Below, one piece after another: positions 9,386 through 17,903 of a stretch of 64,000 nt of DNA. The notes beneath the pieces were generated by a model, which did no database searches, was not told the DNA's origin, and saw only the letters and a list, made by a program, of their open reading frames with translations. The position numbers and the translations under genes were made by a program. The stretch is from Blastomonas aquatica (GTDB taxonomy: Bacteria; Pseudomonadota; Alphaproteobacteria; Sphingomonadales; Sphingomonadaceae): positions 372,001 through 436,000 of the forward strand of contig NZ_BMGD01000002.1 of assembly GCF_014639875.1 (NCBI RefSeq). The letters are read 5' to 3'. The first letter of the stretch is position 1, and each line of letters begins with the position of its first letter.

Positions 9386-9963
9386 TGCGTTGGGTTTGAT
9401 CACCAAGCCGTTGCATGTTGGATGGGGCATCTGTCCGCACAGTCGACTTTGGTTGCCGCAGAATTCCTAGTCTTTGCGTCAAAGCTCAAGCCGCGTGTCA
9501 GGCTCCGGCGAGGCTCCAGGCGGCGGCAGGCAGCCGAGCATGGGGCTGATAGCTGTCATCGAATGTTGCCTATCGAGCGCGCCACGGTTGGTATGAAGTG
9601 TTGCTTTGGTATTCCAAAAACGGAAATGGAGAATGAGGGGCCGCAGAGCCGGAAGGCGTTGCCTTGGGCGATCTTGGCAACCCCGCTTCTACTTGCTCAA
9701 ATTATATCTTGGGGCCTACGCATCATCCGCGGCTTTAACGGTGAGCTGCTACAAGGCTCAAGCTGGTGGGCTGGCTGTGATATTGACCAGCGAGCCCCAG
9801 CTCGCGCTGTATCCAAACCGAGCGAGCTAGTCGTATAAGCTGCAATTTTTGCCATTTAGAGCCTCCGCCTCAGGCTATGCGTGCTGGCACGAAGCACCGT
9901 GACACCTGTATGATTCAATTGATCAATCGGGCAAATGTTGCTATTCAGTAAATTGTGTAAGGC
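9386..9963. other. Gene-free stretch after the Argonaute gene
   Basis: About 580 bases. An open frame at 9422-9838 (plus) includes one hydrophobic stretch (ALPWAILATPLLL) but has no RBS and no family resemblance, so I do not call it a gene. The last 100 bases become A+T rich and must hold the promoter of the next operon. No repeat array or RNA gene is visible. Confidence 0.4.
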
Positions 9964-10521
9964 ATGAGGCAAGCTTTGAAAGCCGATAGAAATATTCACG
10001 TTGTTGTTGGCTTAATTGCACTTATAGCTGCAATTGCACTTTTAATATTTATACCGGATTTGTCTAAAGATTACGCTGCTGTATTCGCGACATTGACTGG
10101 CGTTGCTACGCTTTATGGCGTTTTGTTCACTATTATTGAAGTATTGAGAACGAAGGCTGCTGCTGATTTAGCAGCCGCTGCTGCAAAAGATGCAACCTCA
10201 CGAGTTCGAGCAATGTATGCCAGCCGTGACGCCGCTGAGTGCCAAGCGTGTATCGAATCCGCTCTTCGAATTGTGGACGAAGGTGGAGTAGTTCCACTAT
10301 CAGTATTATCTAGAATATCGAAGATATATGCCGGTGAGTTCGCAGATCAGTACGAAATTCATGCATCGGACGTGCGCCAAAGAATCCTTTTAATCGAGTC
10401 ATACGGTGCCATGCCCCCGAAGGCTCGAACTAACTCTACTAAAATAAAAACTACACTCGTTGCAATGAACGGGCATCTTGCCGCTCATATTAGTAGAAAT
10501 CTATCTTCGGAGAAGGTTTGA
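9964..10521 (+). CDS. Two-TM membrane protein of a defence-island-like cassette
   Basis: A 185-residue protein. Two hydrophobic segments (about 12-30 and 39-58) are separated by a short loop and followed by an Ala-rich, probably coiled-coil helix (RTKAAADLAAAAAKDA) and a cytosolic domain of about 110 residues. The gene is clearly poorer in G+C than core genes of the window, which points to recent transfer. Its stop overlaps the next start (ATGA at 10518-10521). Membrane proteins with two TMs and a cytosolic domain often act as effectors in phage defence. Here that is inference from layout only. Confidence 0.65.
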   Translation: MRQALKADRNIHVVVGLIALIAAIALLIFIPDLSKDYAAVFATLTGVATLYGVLFTIIEVLRTKAAADLAAAAAKDATSRVRAMYASRDAAECQACIESALRIVDEGGVVPLSVLSRISKIYAGEFADQYEIHASDVRQRILLIESYGAMPPKARTNSTKIKTTLVAMNGHLAAHISRNLSSEKV

Positions 10522-10838
10522 TGATACCAAAGCCTCTTAGGGAGTTTATGCGTGAACTGCATGAAGCAACCGATGCCGGAAATGTATCGTGGTCTGAAGG
10601 CGCATCACAAGACTCGTTCATTTGCTCGCGGAAATCTTTTAATCTTCACATAAGCTTATATTTCGACCCAGAGGAAGGAGTGACGTATTATAACTTTTCA
10701 ATAAACGGAAAAAAGAGCGCCTCGTTCTCAGTATCGAGCTTAGAAAATGACTTTAAGTTTATGAATGATTTTCATTCTTCTATTCAAATCAATGCAAATG
10801 GGCTTGATGGCATTGCAAAGGAATTTTTCGGAGATTAA
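10518..10838 (+). CDS. Small soluble protein coupled to the two-TM protein
   Basis: A 106-residue acidic protein, overlapping the previous gene by four bases (ATGA) and so translated with it. It has alternating hydrophobic and polar residues (FNLHISLYFDPEEG, YYNFSINGKK) that predict a beta sheet flanked by helices. No family is recognised. Low G+C content like its neighbour. It could be a sensor, an inhibitor or an antitoxin for the upstream membrane protein; the sequence alone does not decide. Confidence 0.65.
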   Translation: MMIPKPLREFMRELHEATDAGNVSWSEGASQDSFICSRKSFNLHISLYFDPEEGVTYYNFSINGKKSASFSVSSLENDFKFMNDFHSSIQINANGLDGIAKEFFGD

Positions 10839-10926
10839 TGTTGTAAAATTGAACAGTAGAATTGCTGGGAATTGTAATTTGAGTCATCCTCTAATTGTAT
10901 TTGCAAAGACATATAGCAATCCTTCA

Positions 10927-11889
10927 ATGGATTATCTCAACGCATTGGTTGCTCTTCGGCGGGTGGAGGTGCTGTTAGATGATTTCGAAAATGTTGCTGG
11001 AACGCTTGAGGCGGCCTGCCCAGAAGAACAGCGCTGGGCACCCTGGTTCGGGGCTGAGGCAATTTCGTATTACTCGGTAGGCTATGTGACCTGTCTCGAA
11101 TGGCACGCAAAATCTCGACTTGTCGATCTGCTGAATTTCAAACCTGAAGCCATACGCATCTCCGACGTGCAGAAAACGGTCTCGGACAAGTTGATTGTGC
11201 AAATGGTTTCTGAGCGTGCGTCAGTCTCGCAACTCGTTGGCGCAGCGGTTAAGGTCAGCAGCCTAGAGGCCTATCTCTCTGTTGTCTCGAGAGCATTCGA
11301 TGAACTCGATTTTCCATGTTGCCTGACTGACTGGCTGACCGGGGTCGCCGAGGCGTCCGCAGCCTGTTGGTTGAAATCAGATGACTTCGCAGAATTGTCT
11401 CGTGTTTTCGAGTTTCGCCACGCCTTGGTGCATGAGCTCGGAGTTCGAATTACCGGGCACCCTAATGTTCGGGATAGCTGGTCACCCGGAGAGGCTCGAC
11501 GCCAGGGCCGCCTTGTTGCTTCGCTAATAACTGGCATTGAAGCGGCCTTTACTCAATTTGCACCAGAGACGTTTCCAAATTTACTCGATGAAAATCGAAC
11601 TCCTATAAACAAGCTGGATAGACTTCGGGCAGAGTTTGTAAGACTTGATCGTATAGTTACAAATGAAATGCAGAAACTTTCTCCCAAAGACACATCAACG
11701 CTCGAAGCATGGATCCAGGCGCAAGGGTGTTTTGCTACCTATGCAGATGCAGAGGAGAATTTCATAAGTATCGGAGCCATCCTTCATTGGAGATATCATG
11801 ATGCTCGAACCCCACTTGTGGAAATGATGCTTCAGTACAGGATAAATTTTTTAAAGGAATTGTTGTCTAATTTTTCAGAATTAAATTGA
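10927..11889 (+). CDS. HEPN-domain protein, putative ribonuclease
   Basis: A 320-residue all-alpha protein when started at ATG 10927. The frame is open further upstream to 10765, and a TTG at about 10879 is a second candidate start. Near the middle, FRHALVHELG contains the R-x4-H signature (Arg164, His169) of HEPN ribonucleases, preceded by an aromatic-rich helix. HEPN RNases cleave RNA in toxin-antitoxin and anti-phage systems. The gene is on the same strand as the two-TM/small-protein pair, 88 bases downstream, so the three may form one unit. The C-terminal 150 residues have no recognised domain. Confidence 0.65.
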   Translation: MDYLNALVALRRVEVLLDDFENVAGTLEAACPEEQRWAPWFGAEAISYYSVGYVTCLEWHAKSRLVDLLNFKPEAIRISDVQKTVSDKLIVQMVSERASVSQLVGAAVKVSSLEAYLSVVSRAFDELDFPCCLTDWLTGVAEASAACWLKSDDFAELSRVFEFRHALVHELGVRITGHPNVRDSWSPGEARRQGRLVASLITGIEAAFTQFAPETFPNLLDENRTPINKLDRLRAEFVRLDRIVTNEMQKLSPKDTSTLEAWIQAQGCFATYADAEENFISIGAILHWRYHDARTPLVEMMLQYRINFLKELLSNFSELN

Positions 11890-11896
11890 AGCGATT

Positions 11897-12964
11897 TTAG
11901 AACGAACTGGGTCCAAATATCATTTGGTAATTCACTTGTCCAATTGTCAGGCGATTAATGCTAATGACGGCAACGTCCCCGCGATCGATCGGTCGTCCAA
12001 ATAGTGCCAGATTACCGATAACCTTAGATTGCTCGTACGCATTTGCTTGGCCATAACGTCGGGTAGATAGACCATAGACTGTCTCAAAAGGGTTGCCTCC
12101 GGTTCGAAGCGTACTGAAAAACGATGGATAGATAATTCCGTCGAAGCCGTGTTCCCTGACAACTGCCGCAATCTCTCGTAAAATTGGATACGCATGCGAT
12201 TTCGCGAGAAATAGCATTAGGACCGCTAGGTCTAGGCTTTCAAATTCGGTGCAATCTTCCTGCAGTATTGCTGAGAGGTCAATCAACTTGAGAGGACGAG
12301 CGGGTCGCAGGGTGGCGATATATAGTTCATCTCCTGCAATAAATCGCGCCTCATGCACACAAATTTCGGCATCTTGCGATCCGTACAGGACTGGAAAGCC
12401 TGGCGCGTCTAAACGGCCATCGCCGTAACAGCCCTCAGGAGGCGCATCGTATTCGCCTGGATCGGTTGGGGATTTTGGAGCTTTGCGGACGCGATAAAAT
12501 TCTTCATCGGTTAATATGACACTAGGGTAAGCCGCTACAATTTTTGCTATCACGTTTGGTCGGGAGGCTTCGTCCTGGAGGTCCTCAAGTGGGGTGATGT
12601 ATCCAATCATCCACAGCCTTGGTCCGTAATGAAAAAATCCAATTCCAAGGGTGCGCTGAATCAATTCAACGTCTGCTGATAACCGCCAATTCGTAGAAAG
12701 TGAGCCCGGTTGAGCATCGTTAAATTGGATCGCAGGTGCTCCGCCGTACCGTGTGGGGACGGTGCTTCCTTTTACGAAAAACAAATCTGACAACCGGAGC
12801 AGTTGATCTCGAGTTAAGGCATTTGTTGATACTGCCCCACAATTTGGGCACATCGATTCGTTAACATTGACTGACTTCGCGAGAAGCCGAAGTCCACGGT
12901 CTTGAAAACACTCTGCGCATAGAAGAATGACATCATCATCCTTACGTGCGGATTGTTCTTTCAT
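11897..12964 (-). CDS. RES-domain protein with N-terminal zinc ribbon
   Basis: A 355-residue protein convergent with the HEPN gene, with seven bases between the stops. Residues 16-42 hold CxxC...CxxC (Cys16, Cys19, Cys39, Cys42), a zinc ribbon. The C-terminal two thirds match the RES fold: FYRVR at 156-160, GR at 183-184, LYGS at 193-196 and Glu205. RES toxins degrade NAD+ by phosphorolysis or transfer ADP-ribose. They are usually paired with a Xre antitoxin, and none is adjacent here. In this context it may be a stand-alone defence effector or a partner of the HEPN gene. Confidence 0.8.
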   Translation of the reverse strand: MKEQSARKDDDVILLCAECFQDRGLRLLAKSVNVNESMCPNCGAVSTNALTRDQLLRLSDLFFVKGSTVPTRYGGAPAIQFNDAQPGSLSTNWRLSADVELIQRTLGIGFFHYGPRLWMIGYITPLEDLQDEASRPNVIAKIVAAYPSVILTDEEFYRVRKAPKSPTDPGEYDAPPEGCYGDGRLDAPGFPVLYGSQDAEICVHEARFIAGDELYIATLRPARPLKLIDLSAILQEDCTEFESLDLAVLMLFLAKSHAYPILREIAAVVREHGFDGIIYPSFFSTLRTGGNPFETVYGLSTRRYGQANAYEQSKVIGNLALFGRPIDRGDVAVISINRLTIGQVNYQMIFGPSSF

Positions 12965-13142
12965 GATAGCCTCTCAATCGATCTCACTTGGACAATTGGC
13001 TGCGATGTTAAATTCTGGTGCGGATACTGGATGGTACAGTAGATGCGGAGCTGCAACATGGGATCTCAACGAGCTGTCACGAGCCGCGATCAGCCTAGTG
13101 AAGCCTGATAGCACTTTTGTTGGATGGACACCGGTTTCCGGC

Positions 13143-13358
13143 TTATTCGACGAAACGCCGCCGCTCGATCAACTGACGCAAGCTTTCGGTCAGCACAAGC
13201 GTGGCTGCTCCCATTTTGACCACCTCAACCTCACCCCGTGCGATAAGCAGGTACAGCGTGCTGCGGCTGATGCCGGTGTACCGGCAGGCATCGGGAACCC
13301 GCATGCTGATTGGCTCGATCGATAATGGCGAAGATGACGGGAAAGGCGTTCCAGGCAT
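13143..13358 (-). CDS. Excisionase-like helix-turn-helix protein
   Basis: A 71-residue protein from ATG 13358. Residues from about 20 onward fit the HTH_17 fold: MRVPDACRYTGISRSTLYLLI, then a wing (GEVEVVKMG) and a closing helix. Such proteins act as excisionases (AlpA/Xis-like) or as regulators of integrative elements. It lies about 2 kb from the integrase on the same strand, which fits a recombination directionality factor. Confidence 0.75.
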   Translation of the reverse strand: MPGTPFPSSSPLSIEPISMRVPDACRYTGISRSTLYLLIARGEVEVVKMGAATLVLTESLRQLIERRRFVE

Positions 13359-14024
13359 AGAGGCACCAATGGTTTGAGAACCAGATGGCTGGATGGGCCG
13401 GTCGCGCCATCTGCCAGACACCGGTAATTATCCCCTCTCAGCGCTCTGCGTGCCACAAGACATTTTCGCGCCAGGCTATCCGTTTCCACGATTGCTGGAG
13501 TGGCATCCATCAAACCTCACCTCGGCGAACGGACTAGAATTGGTCCACGGCTACCGGGGTAGCTCTACCATGCCTTGGCCGGTCGGCAGGTTGCTACCTG
13601 CGCCGAAAAAGGGGGGTAACATTGGCTGACGACAGGGCCAAATCTGGTCCACCCGTTAGTTGCTTTTGTCCGCCATTATCCCGTCCGATGAGGCTGCTAT
13701 GCGCTGCCTCGAAATTCCGCAGAGAACCGCCACTTTCGATAAAGGCGACGTCACGAGGCAGCGGTTTGGCACCTCGAAAAGTGGCAGAAAACCGTTATTC
13801 ACGTGTGCGTGAGGTGTGTGACTATAAATTGTGGGTCCGATGCGAAGCATCGCGGCCCCTGCTACCCCTCCGGATTTGATGCCGGTGAGGTGGCAGAAAA
13901 TGGGTGCCGGTGGGCTGGCGAACGGACGGTCCGAACGGTCATCAAGCGGTGAGATTTGGTTGCTGATGGCAGCAGTGATGTAGCCAAAGGTTTTTGCCCG
14001 GGTCCTGCTCCCGAAGCGGCGATC
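13359..14024. other. Gene-free stretch inside the integration module
   Basis: About 665 bases with no supported gene. It contains a perfect short hairpin (cgatgc-gaa-gcatcg, about 13838-13852) and a longer imperfect inverted repeat (ccactttcga near 13729 against tcgaaaagtgg near 13777). Elements of this type often keep replication or excision signals here, but I see no iteron array. Confidence 0.35.
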
Positions 14025-14954
14025 TCAACCTTCCCCGAGAGCCTTTGCCTGAAGGTCTGCGATCCGTTCCGAACAAATAGCGTGGACAGCCCGTCCAAGC
14101 TCCTCCACGCACCCGCCAAGCCACAAAAGCTCCTCTTCGGTGATCCGATAGTGCTTCGAGTAGCGGGCCTTCACATAGGCCTCTTTCAGCTTTTCGAAGC
14201 GGGCACGATCAAGCCGGGTGTCACGAGGCCAGGCATCAACCAGCCGCATATCGATCCGCTCCGCCTGAGTGCGAAGGAAACCCAGGTTGTGAATGTGGGG
14301 GGTGTAGAAGGTGCAGACTAACAGCACCGTGTGATACAGCCTCTCTGTGGCTTGATGGAGCTGGAAAGCAGCATTGTTGAGCCTGCGCTGCTTCAGATTG
14401 AAGGTGAAATTGTCGAAGAACTCTCCGCCAGTTGGGAACCACTCGTCAAAGTACTCCCGCGCCATGGCCAGCGCCTGCTCAGGCGTCTTGGGCTTGGGCG
14501 TGTGTAGGGCCCTCTCATCAGCCTCGTGCAGGGCAATGCCGTCCTTGGCCACGTCCATGAAAAAGTAGCGCCCATGCGCCAGCCCGTCGTTCACCTCTTG
14601 AAGCGTGTGCACGATGAAGTTTACCGGGGTGTGCAGCGTCCGGTCGATGGCAAGCTCGCGGATAAGCCGGTCCTCAAGCTTCAGCCAGTAATCGACACGC
14701 TCGGTCAGCCGCTTGTCGTTGACGATGATCAGCACATCGAAATCGGAGCGATAACCTTTGGCTGTGTGCGGCTCATCGACCCAGCCGCCACGGGCATAGC
14801 TGCCATAGAGAATCAGCTTCTCGATCCTGCCCTTCTTCTTCCACTGGTGGGTGGCAAGCGCCAGAGCATCCTCGAACTCTTCGAAAATGATCTGCTTCAC
14901 GCGCTCAAGCTCGCGCTGCTTGTTGGCAGGAAGATGGTCTAGATCGGTTCGCAT
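14025..14954 (-). CDS. Nucleotidyltransferase-HEPN fusion protein
   Basis: The ATG at 14954 gives 309 residues; a TTG start 39 bases upstream is possible. The N-terminal 110 residues are a minimal nucleotidyltransferase (MNT) domain with GSYARGG at 51-57 and the metal-binding pair in SDFDVL (Asp71, Asp73). The C-terminal half (from about 185) is a helical HEPN-like domain (HQATERLYHTVLLV, then RYSKHY) without the strict R-x4-H motif. Separate MNT and HEPN genes form a known toxin-antitoxin pair in which the MNT modifies and silences the HEPN RNase. Here both are one chain, and the gene sits beside an integrase. Confidence 0.82.
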   Translation of the reverse strand: MRTDLDHLPANKQRELERVKQIIFEEFEDALALATHQWKKKGRIEKLILYGSYARGGWVDEPHTAKGYRSDFDVLIIVNDKRLTERVDYWLKLEDRLIRELAIDRTLHTPVNFIVHTLQEVNDGLAHGRYFFMDVAKDGIALHEADERALHTPKPKTPEQALAMAREYFDEWFPTGGEFFDNFTFNLKQRRLNNAAFQLHQATERLYHTVLLVCTFYTPHIHNLGFLRTQAERIDMRLVDAWPRDTRLDRARFEKLKEAYVKARYSKHYRITEEELLWLGGCVEELGRAVHAICSERIADLQAKALGEG

Positions 14955-15006
14955 GGGCAGGGGCACCCTGTAGGCATGGGTTACGATTGGCAAGGTCGAA
15001 GCAGCA

Positions 15007-15255
15007 TCACCAGCGCCAGAACTGCCACCAGTCTGGCGGCTTCTCTGTCGGCATCTGAATCAGCACGAACAGGGCATTGGCAAAATGCTGCTCGACCTGT
15101 TGCAGTGTCATGCCGTGTTTGGCTGCGAGCTGGCGGTAGCTCAGCTCATCGACGCGGATGCCAAGGAAGATCTCCCGGTCGAGCGGCTCCATCCGCTCGA
15201 CCGCTCTCTCGAACTTCCGCAAGCGCCTGCGCTCTGCGCGCGAAAGGCTGGACAC
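15007..15255 (-). CDS. Sigma-70 region 4-like small protein
   Basis: An 82-residue protein starting at GTG 15255, one base after the integrase stop (TGAGGTG), so coupled to it. Residues 20-65 form a helix-turn-helix resembling sigma factor region 4: MEPLDREIFLGIR, then LSYRQLAAKHGMT, then QQVEQHFANAL. There is no region 2, so it cannot be a full sigma factor. It may regulate integrase or other island genes. It ends in a Trp-rich tail (PPDWWQFWRW). Confidence 0.7.
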   Translation of the reverse strand: MSSLSRAERRRLRKFERAVERMEPLDREIFLGIRVDELSYRQLAAKHGMTLQQVEQHFANALFVLIQMPTEKPPDWWQFWRW

Positions 15256-15256
15256 C

Positions 15257-16408
15257 TCAACTGTCCTTGTCGCAATAGGCGGCCCACTCGGCCATCATGA
15301 CGCGCCGCTTCTCCAACAGATTGCCACGCCGGTAAGCGGCTTCGGTCTTGTTGGCGACCGTATGGGCGAGGGCTGCCTCCGCCACATCGCTAGGATGATT
15401 GGTTTCCTCGCTGACCCAGTCGCGGAACGATGATCGGAACCCGTGTGGGGTGTAGGGCTGACCCATTTCCTTCATCAGCATCGACAATGTCATGTCTGAC
15501 AGCGGCTTGCTGCTGCGAATGCCGGGAAACACATACTGGCAGTCGCGCAATCGCAATTGAGCGCAGCGGCGCAGGATACGCAGCGGACGTGGGGTAAGGG
15601 GCACAACATGCTCGCGGAATGCCTTCATACGCTCCTTAGGAAGCGTCCAGAGGGCTTCCTCCATATCAACCTCATCCCAGGTCATGCCGCGCACCTCGCC
15701 CGATCTGGCGGCGGTGTAGATCGCAAATTCAAGGGCAAGGCGGCTGAACGATTCCCGAGCACGCAGCTTCTGGATGAACTTTGACACTTTCTCGTATGGC
15801 ATGGCAGGAAAATGCCCGTCCTTGCGCGGCTGACGCGGCAGGCCTTTCGAGATGGCGCGCATTGGAGCCTCGGTCTCGCGGTAGCCAGACGCATAGGCCC
15901 AGTCGAGGACGGCCCCGATGCGCTGGCGGACCCGCCGAGCCGTTTCGGGCTTCGCCAGCCAGATTTCAGCGAGAACGTCGCGGATCATCGGGCCGGTGAT
16001 CTTGTCGACCTTGTGCTTCCCGATGGATGGAAAGACATACATTTCGAGCGTGCGCATCCATTGGGCGTGGTGCTTGCCATTGCGCCAGGTCTTCGAATGA
16101 ATGTCGAAGACCTTATGGGCCGCGTCCTTGAAGGTCGGCACCGCTTCGAGCTTGCGCCGCTCAAACTGAGGGTCGAGGCCCATTTCCATCTGGCTGCGGA
16201 CCTCACGTGCCCGCTCGCGAGCCTCAGCAAGGCTTACCTTGCTACAGCTGCCCAAGCCGAAATCGCGGCGGTGGCCCTGTTTCTGAACCCGGCAAACCCA
16301 ACTGCTACTCCCTCCCGGCCTTTCGTAGCGAAAAAGGCCGTCACCAAAACTCACCCGGCGGGTGGTCGAGGTCTTGGTCTTCGGGTCGGTGTTCGAAGTC
16401 GTTTTCAT
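15257..16408 (-). CDS. int: P4-type tyrosine integrase
   Basis: A 383-residue integrase from ATG 16408; further in-frame ATGs at 16420 and 16426 are possible starts. The N-terminus is an arm-binding DUF4102-like domain (RVSFGDGLFRYE, GSCSKVSLAEAR), followed by a SAM-like core-binding domain and the catalytic domain. Catalytic residues are visible: Arg in TAARSGEVRG, HGFR, His in LAHTVAN, and the nucleophile Tyr in EAAYRRG. It lies 143 bases from the 3' end of tRNA-Ser, the expected layout for an integrase that targets a tRNA 3' end. The large minus-strand open frame upstream of it is a shadow. Confidence 0.92.
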   Translation of the reverse strand: MKTTSNTDPKTKTSTTRRVSFGDGLFRYERPGGSSSWVCRVQKQGHRRDFGLGSCSKVSLAEARERAREVRSQMEMGLDPQFERRKLEAVPTFKDAAHKVFDIHSKTWRNGKHHAQWMRTLEMYVFPSIGKHKVDKITGPMIRDVLAEIWLAKPETARRVRQRIGAVLDWAYASGYRETEAPMRAISKGLPRQPRKDGHFPAMPYEKVSKFIQKLRARESFSRLALEFAIYTAARSGEVRGMTWDEVDMEEALWTLPKERMKAFREHVVPLTPRPLRILRRCAQLRLRDCQYVFPGIRSSKPLSDMTLSMLMKEMGQPYTPHGFRSSFRDWVSEETNHPSDVAEAALAHTVANKTEAAYRRGNLLEKRRVMMAEWAAYCDKDS

Positions 16409-16537
16409 AGAGGTGATCATGATCATCTGTCCCACATTTGCAAAAATGTCGGCTTGGACGACGTGGGACACACAGGGATCCGAATCACCAGCGCACCCCG
16501 CAGGGGAGCTGGACTTTTGGAGTTGATCAGGGATGAT

Positions 16538-16574
16538 GTGGGATTCGAATGTGGCGGAGCGGGTGGGATTCGAA
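16538..16574. repeat. Direct repeat at the tRNA-Ser end of the island
   Basis: The 12 bases gtgggattcgaa occur at 16538-16549 and again within the T-arm of tRNA-Ser at 16563-16574. The outer copy looks like a leftover of tRNA 3' sequence from an earlier integration or a tandem attachment site. Confidence 0.4.
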
Positions 16575-16642
16575 CCCACGATAGGCTTTTGACCTATACA
16601 CACTTTCCAGGCGTGCGCCTTCGACCACTCGGCCACCGCTCC
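16552..16642 (-). tRNA. tRNA-Ser(GGA)
   Basis: A 91-base class II tRNA including an encoded CCA. The acceptor stem pairs GGAGCGG with CCGCTCC. The anticodon loop CTGGAAA reads GGA, and a long variable arm follows, as required for serine tRNAs. The T-arm contains GGTTCGAATCC. The 3' end faces the integrase and serves as the attachment site of the island to the left. Confidence 0.95.
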
Positions 16643-16768
16643 GCTTGTCCTGGGAAGCGATCCCCTAGAGGCAAGTGCCTGGTTGCGCAAGGGGCGGTTT
16701 GCGTGCGCGCAGGCGGGGACTTCGCAGCGCAGTTTCGCAAGCCCGCACGGCATGTTAGCGTGAGATCC

Positions 16769-17818
16769 ATGAAACCATTCCGATTCCGCTCCACCGCGCT
16801 CCGCGCCGTCGCCGCGCTTGCTCCATTGGCGCTGCTCACCGCCGCCGCGCCGCCGCCCGCCAATGTCAGCCCCAGTCCCAGCCCCAGTCCCAGTCCGGGC
16901 CAGATCGTCGAGGAAGCGCCACCGGCGCACTGGACGGCGATTGCGGCATCGGACCTGCTGGTTATGGAGCTTGCGCCGGATGCGGCGGGCAAGCCGCGTC
17001 GCGTCTTGATCCAGCTTATGCCCGCGCCGTTCAGCACCGGCTGGATCGGAAATATCCGCAAGCTCGCCGCAGCGAAATGGTGGGACGGGACAGCCATCGT
17101 TCGCGTGCAGGACAATTACGTCGTGCAATGGGGCGATCCCGATGCCGAGGACGAAGCCAGCGCCAAGCCGCTGCCGGGCGGCATCGCGCGGGTTCCGGAG
17201 AGCGGCTATGTCGTCGGGCTGGATGCCTTTGACGCGGCCGTAAAGGAGTGGTTTTCGGCGGACGACAGTGCCGGGGCGGCCGCTGCACCCGCGGTAGTAG
17301 TTGCAAATGACTACCGGGCTCCCTGGGCCGGGCCTGATATCTACGCCAAGACTCTGGATTTTTTCCGGGGCTGGCCGGTGGCCGGCAATGACGACGGTGT
17401 GTGGCCGGTGCACTGCTATGGCATGGTCGGTGTCGGCCGCAACCTGTCGCCCGACACCGGTAGCGGGGCGGAGCTGTACACCGTCATCGGCCATGCCCCG
17501 CGTCACCTCGACCGCAACATCGCGCTGGTCGGGCGCGTGGTCGAGGGGATCGAGCATCTCTCCAGCCTGCCACGCGGGACAGGCGAACTTGGTTTCTACG
17601 AAATGGCCTCCGAACGCACGGTCATCCGGTCGGTTCGCCCGGCTTCCGATCTGCCCGAAGCCGAGCGCCCAAAGCTTGAATATCTTGAGAGCAGCAGCGA
17701 ATCGTTTATCCGCTATGCCGTTGCACGCGCCAATCGGAAGGATGCATTCTTCAACATCCCCGCCGGCGGCACGGATATTTGCAACATTCCGGTGCCGATT
17801 CGGAAAATTACGCAATAA
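16769..17818 (+). CDS. Periplasmic cyclophilin-type peptidyl-prolyl isomerase
   Basis: A 349-residue protein from ATG 16769 with a signal peptide (about residues 1-27) followed by a Ser-Pro repeat linker (SPSPSPSPSP). The cyclophilin core includes LLVMELAP near its start, WWDGTAIVRVQDNYVVQWGDP, and HLDRNIALVGRVVEG, matching the KFH-D...FYRVQPGFMVQGGDP-like layout of the family in a diverged form. It would help proline isomerisation in secreted proteins. Catalytic Arg and Phe positions are only partly conserved, so activity is likely but not certain. The longer frame upstream is a shadow of the integrase. Confidence 0.8.
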   Translation: MKPFRFRSTALRAVAALAPLALLTAAAPPPANVSPSPSPSPSPGQIVEEAPPAHWTAIAASDLLVMELAPDAAGKPRRVLIQLMPAPFSTGWIGNIRKLAAAKWWDGTAIVRVQDNYVVQWGDPDAEDEASAKPLPGGIARVPESGYVVGLDAFDAAVKEWFSADDSAGAAAAPAVVVANDYRAPWAGPDIYAKTLDFFRGWPVAGNDDGVWPVHCYGMVGVGRNLSPDTGSGAELYTVIGHAPRHLDRNIALVGRVVEGIEHLSSLPRGTGELGFYEMASERTVIRSVRPASDLPEAERPKLEYLESSSESFIRYAVARANRKDAFFNIPAGGTDICNIPVPIRKITQ

Positions 17819-17903
17819 TGTAATAAAGTAACAAATTGATGTCGCGCAGGGCAGGCGGGGTGAGTAAGCAACGGGCAAAATAATCCAGCAGGAGAAGTCT
17901 GTC

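Noticed and set aside
9422-9838. Plus-strand open frame of 138 codons after the Argonaute gene
   Set aside because: One hydrophobic stretch but no RBS, no family and poor codon character.
12927-13325. Plus-strand open frame of 132 codons
   Set aside because: It overlaps the RES gene start and the excisionase-like gene on the other strand; the second half is a shadow. The first 60 codons could be a gene fragment but no family is recognised.
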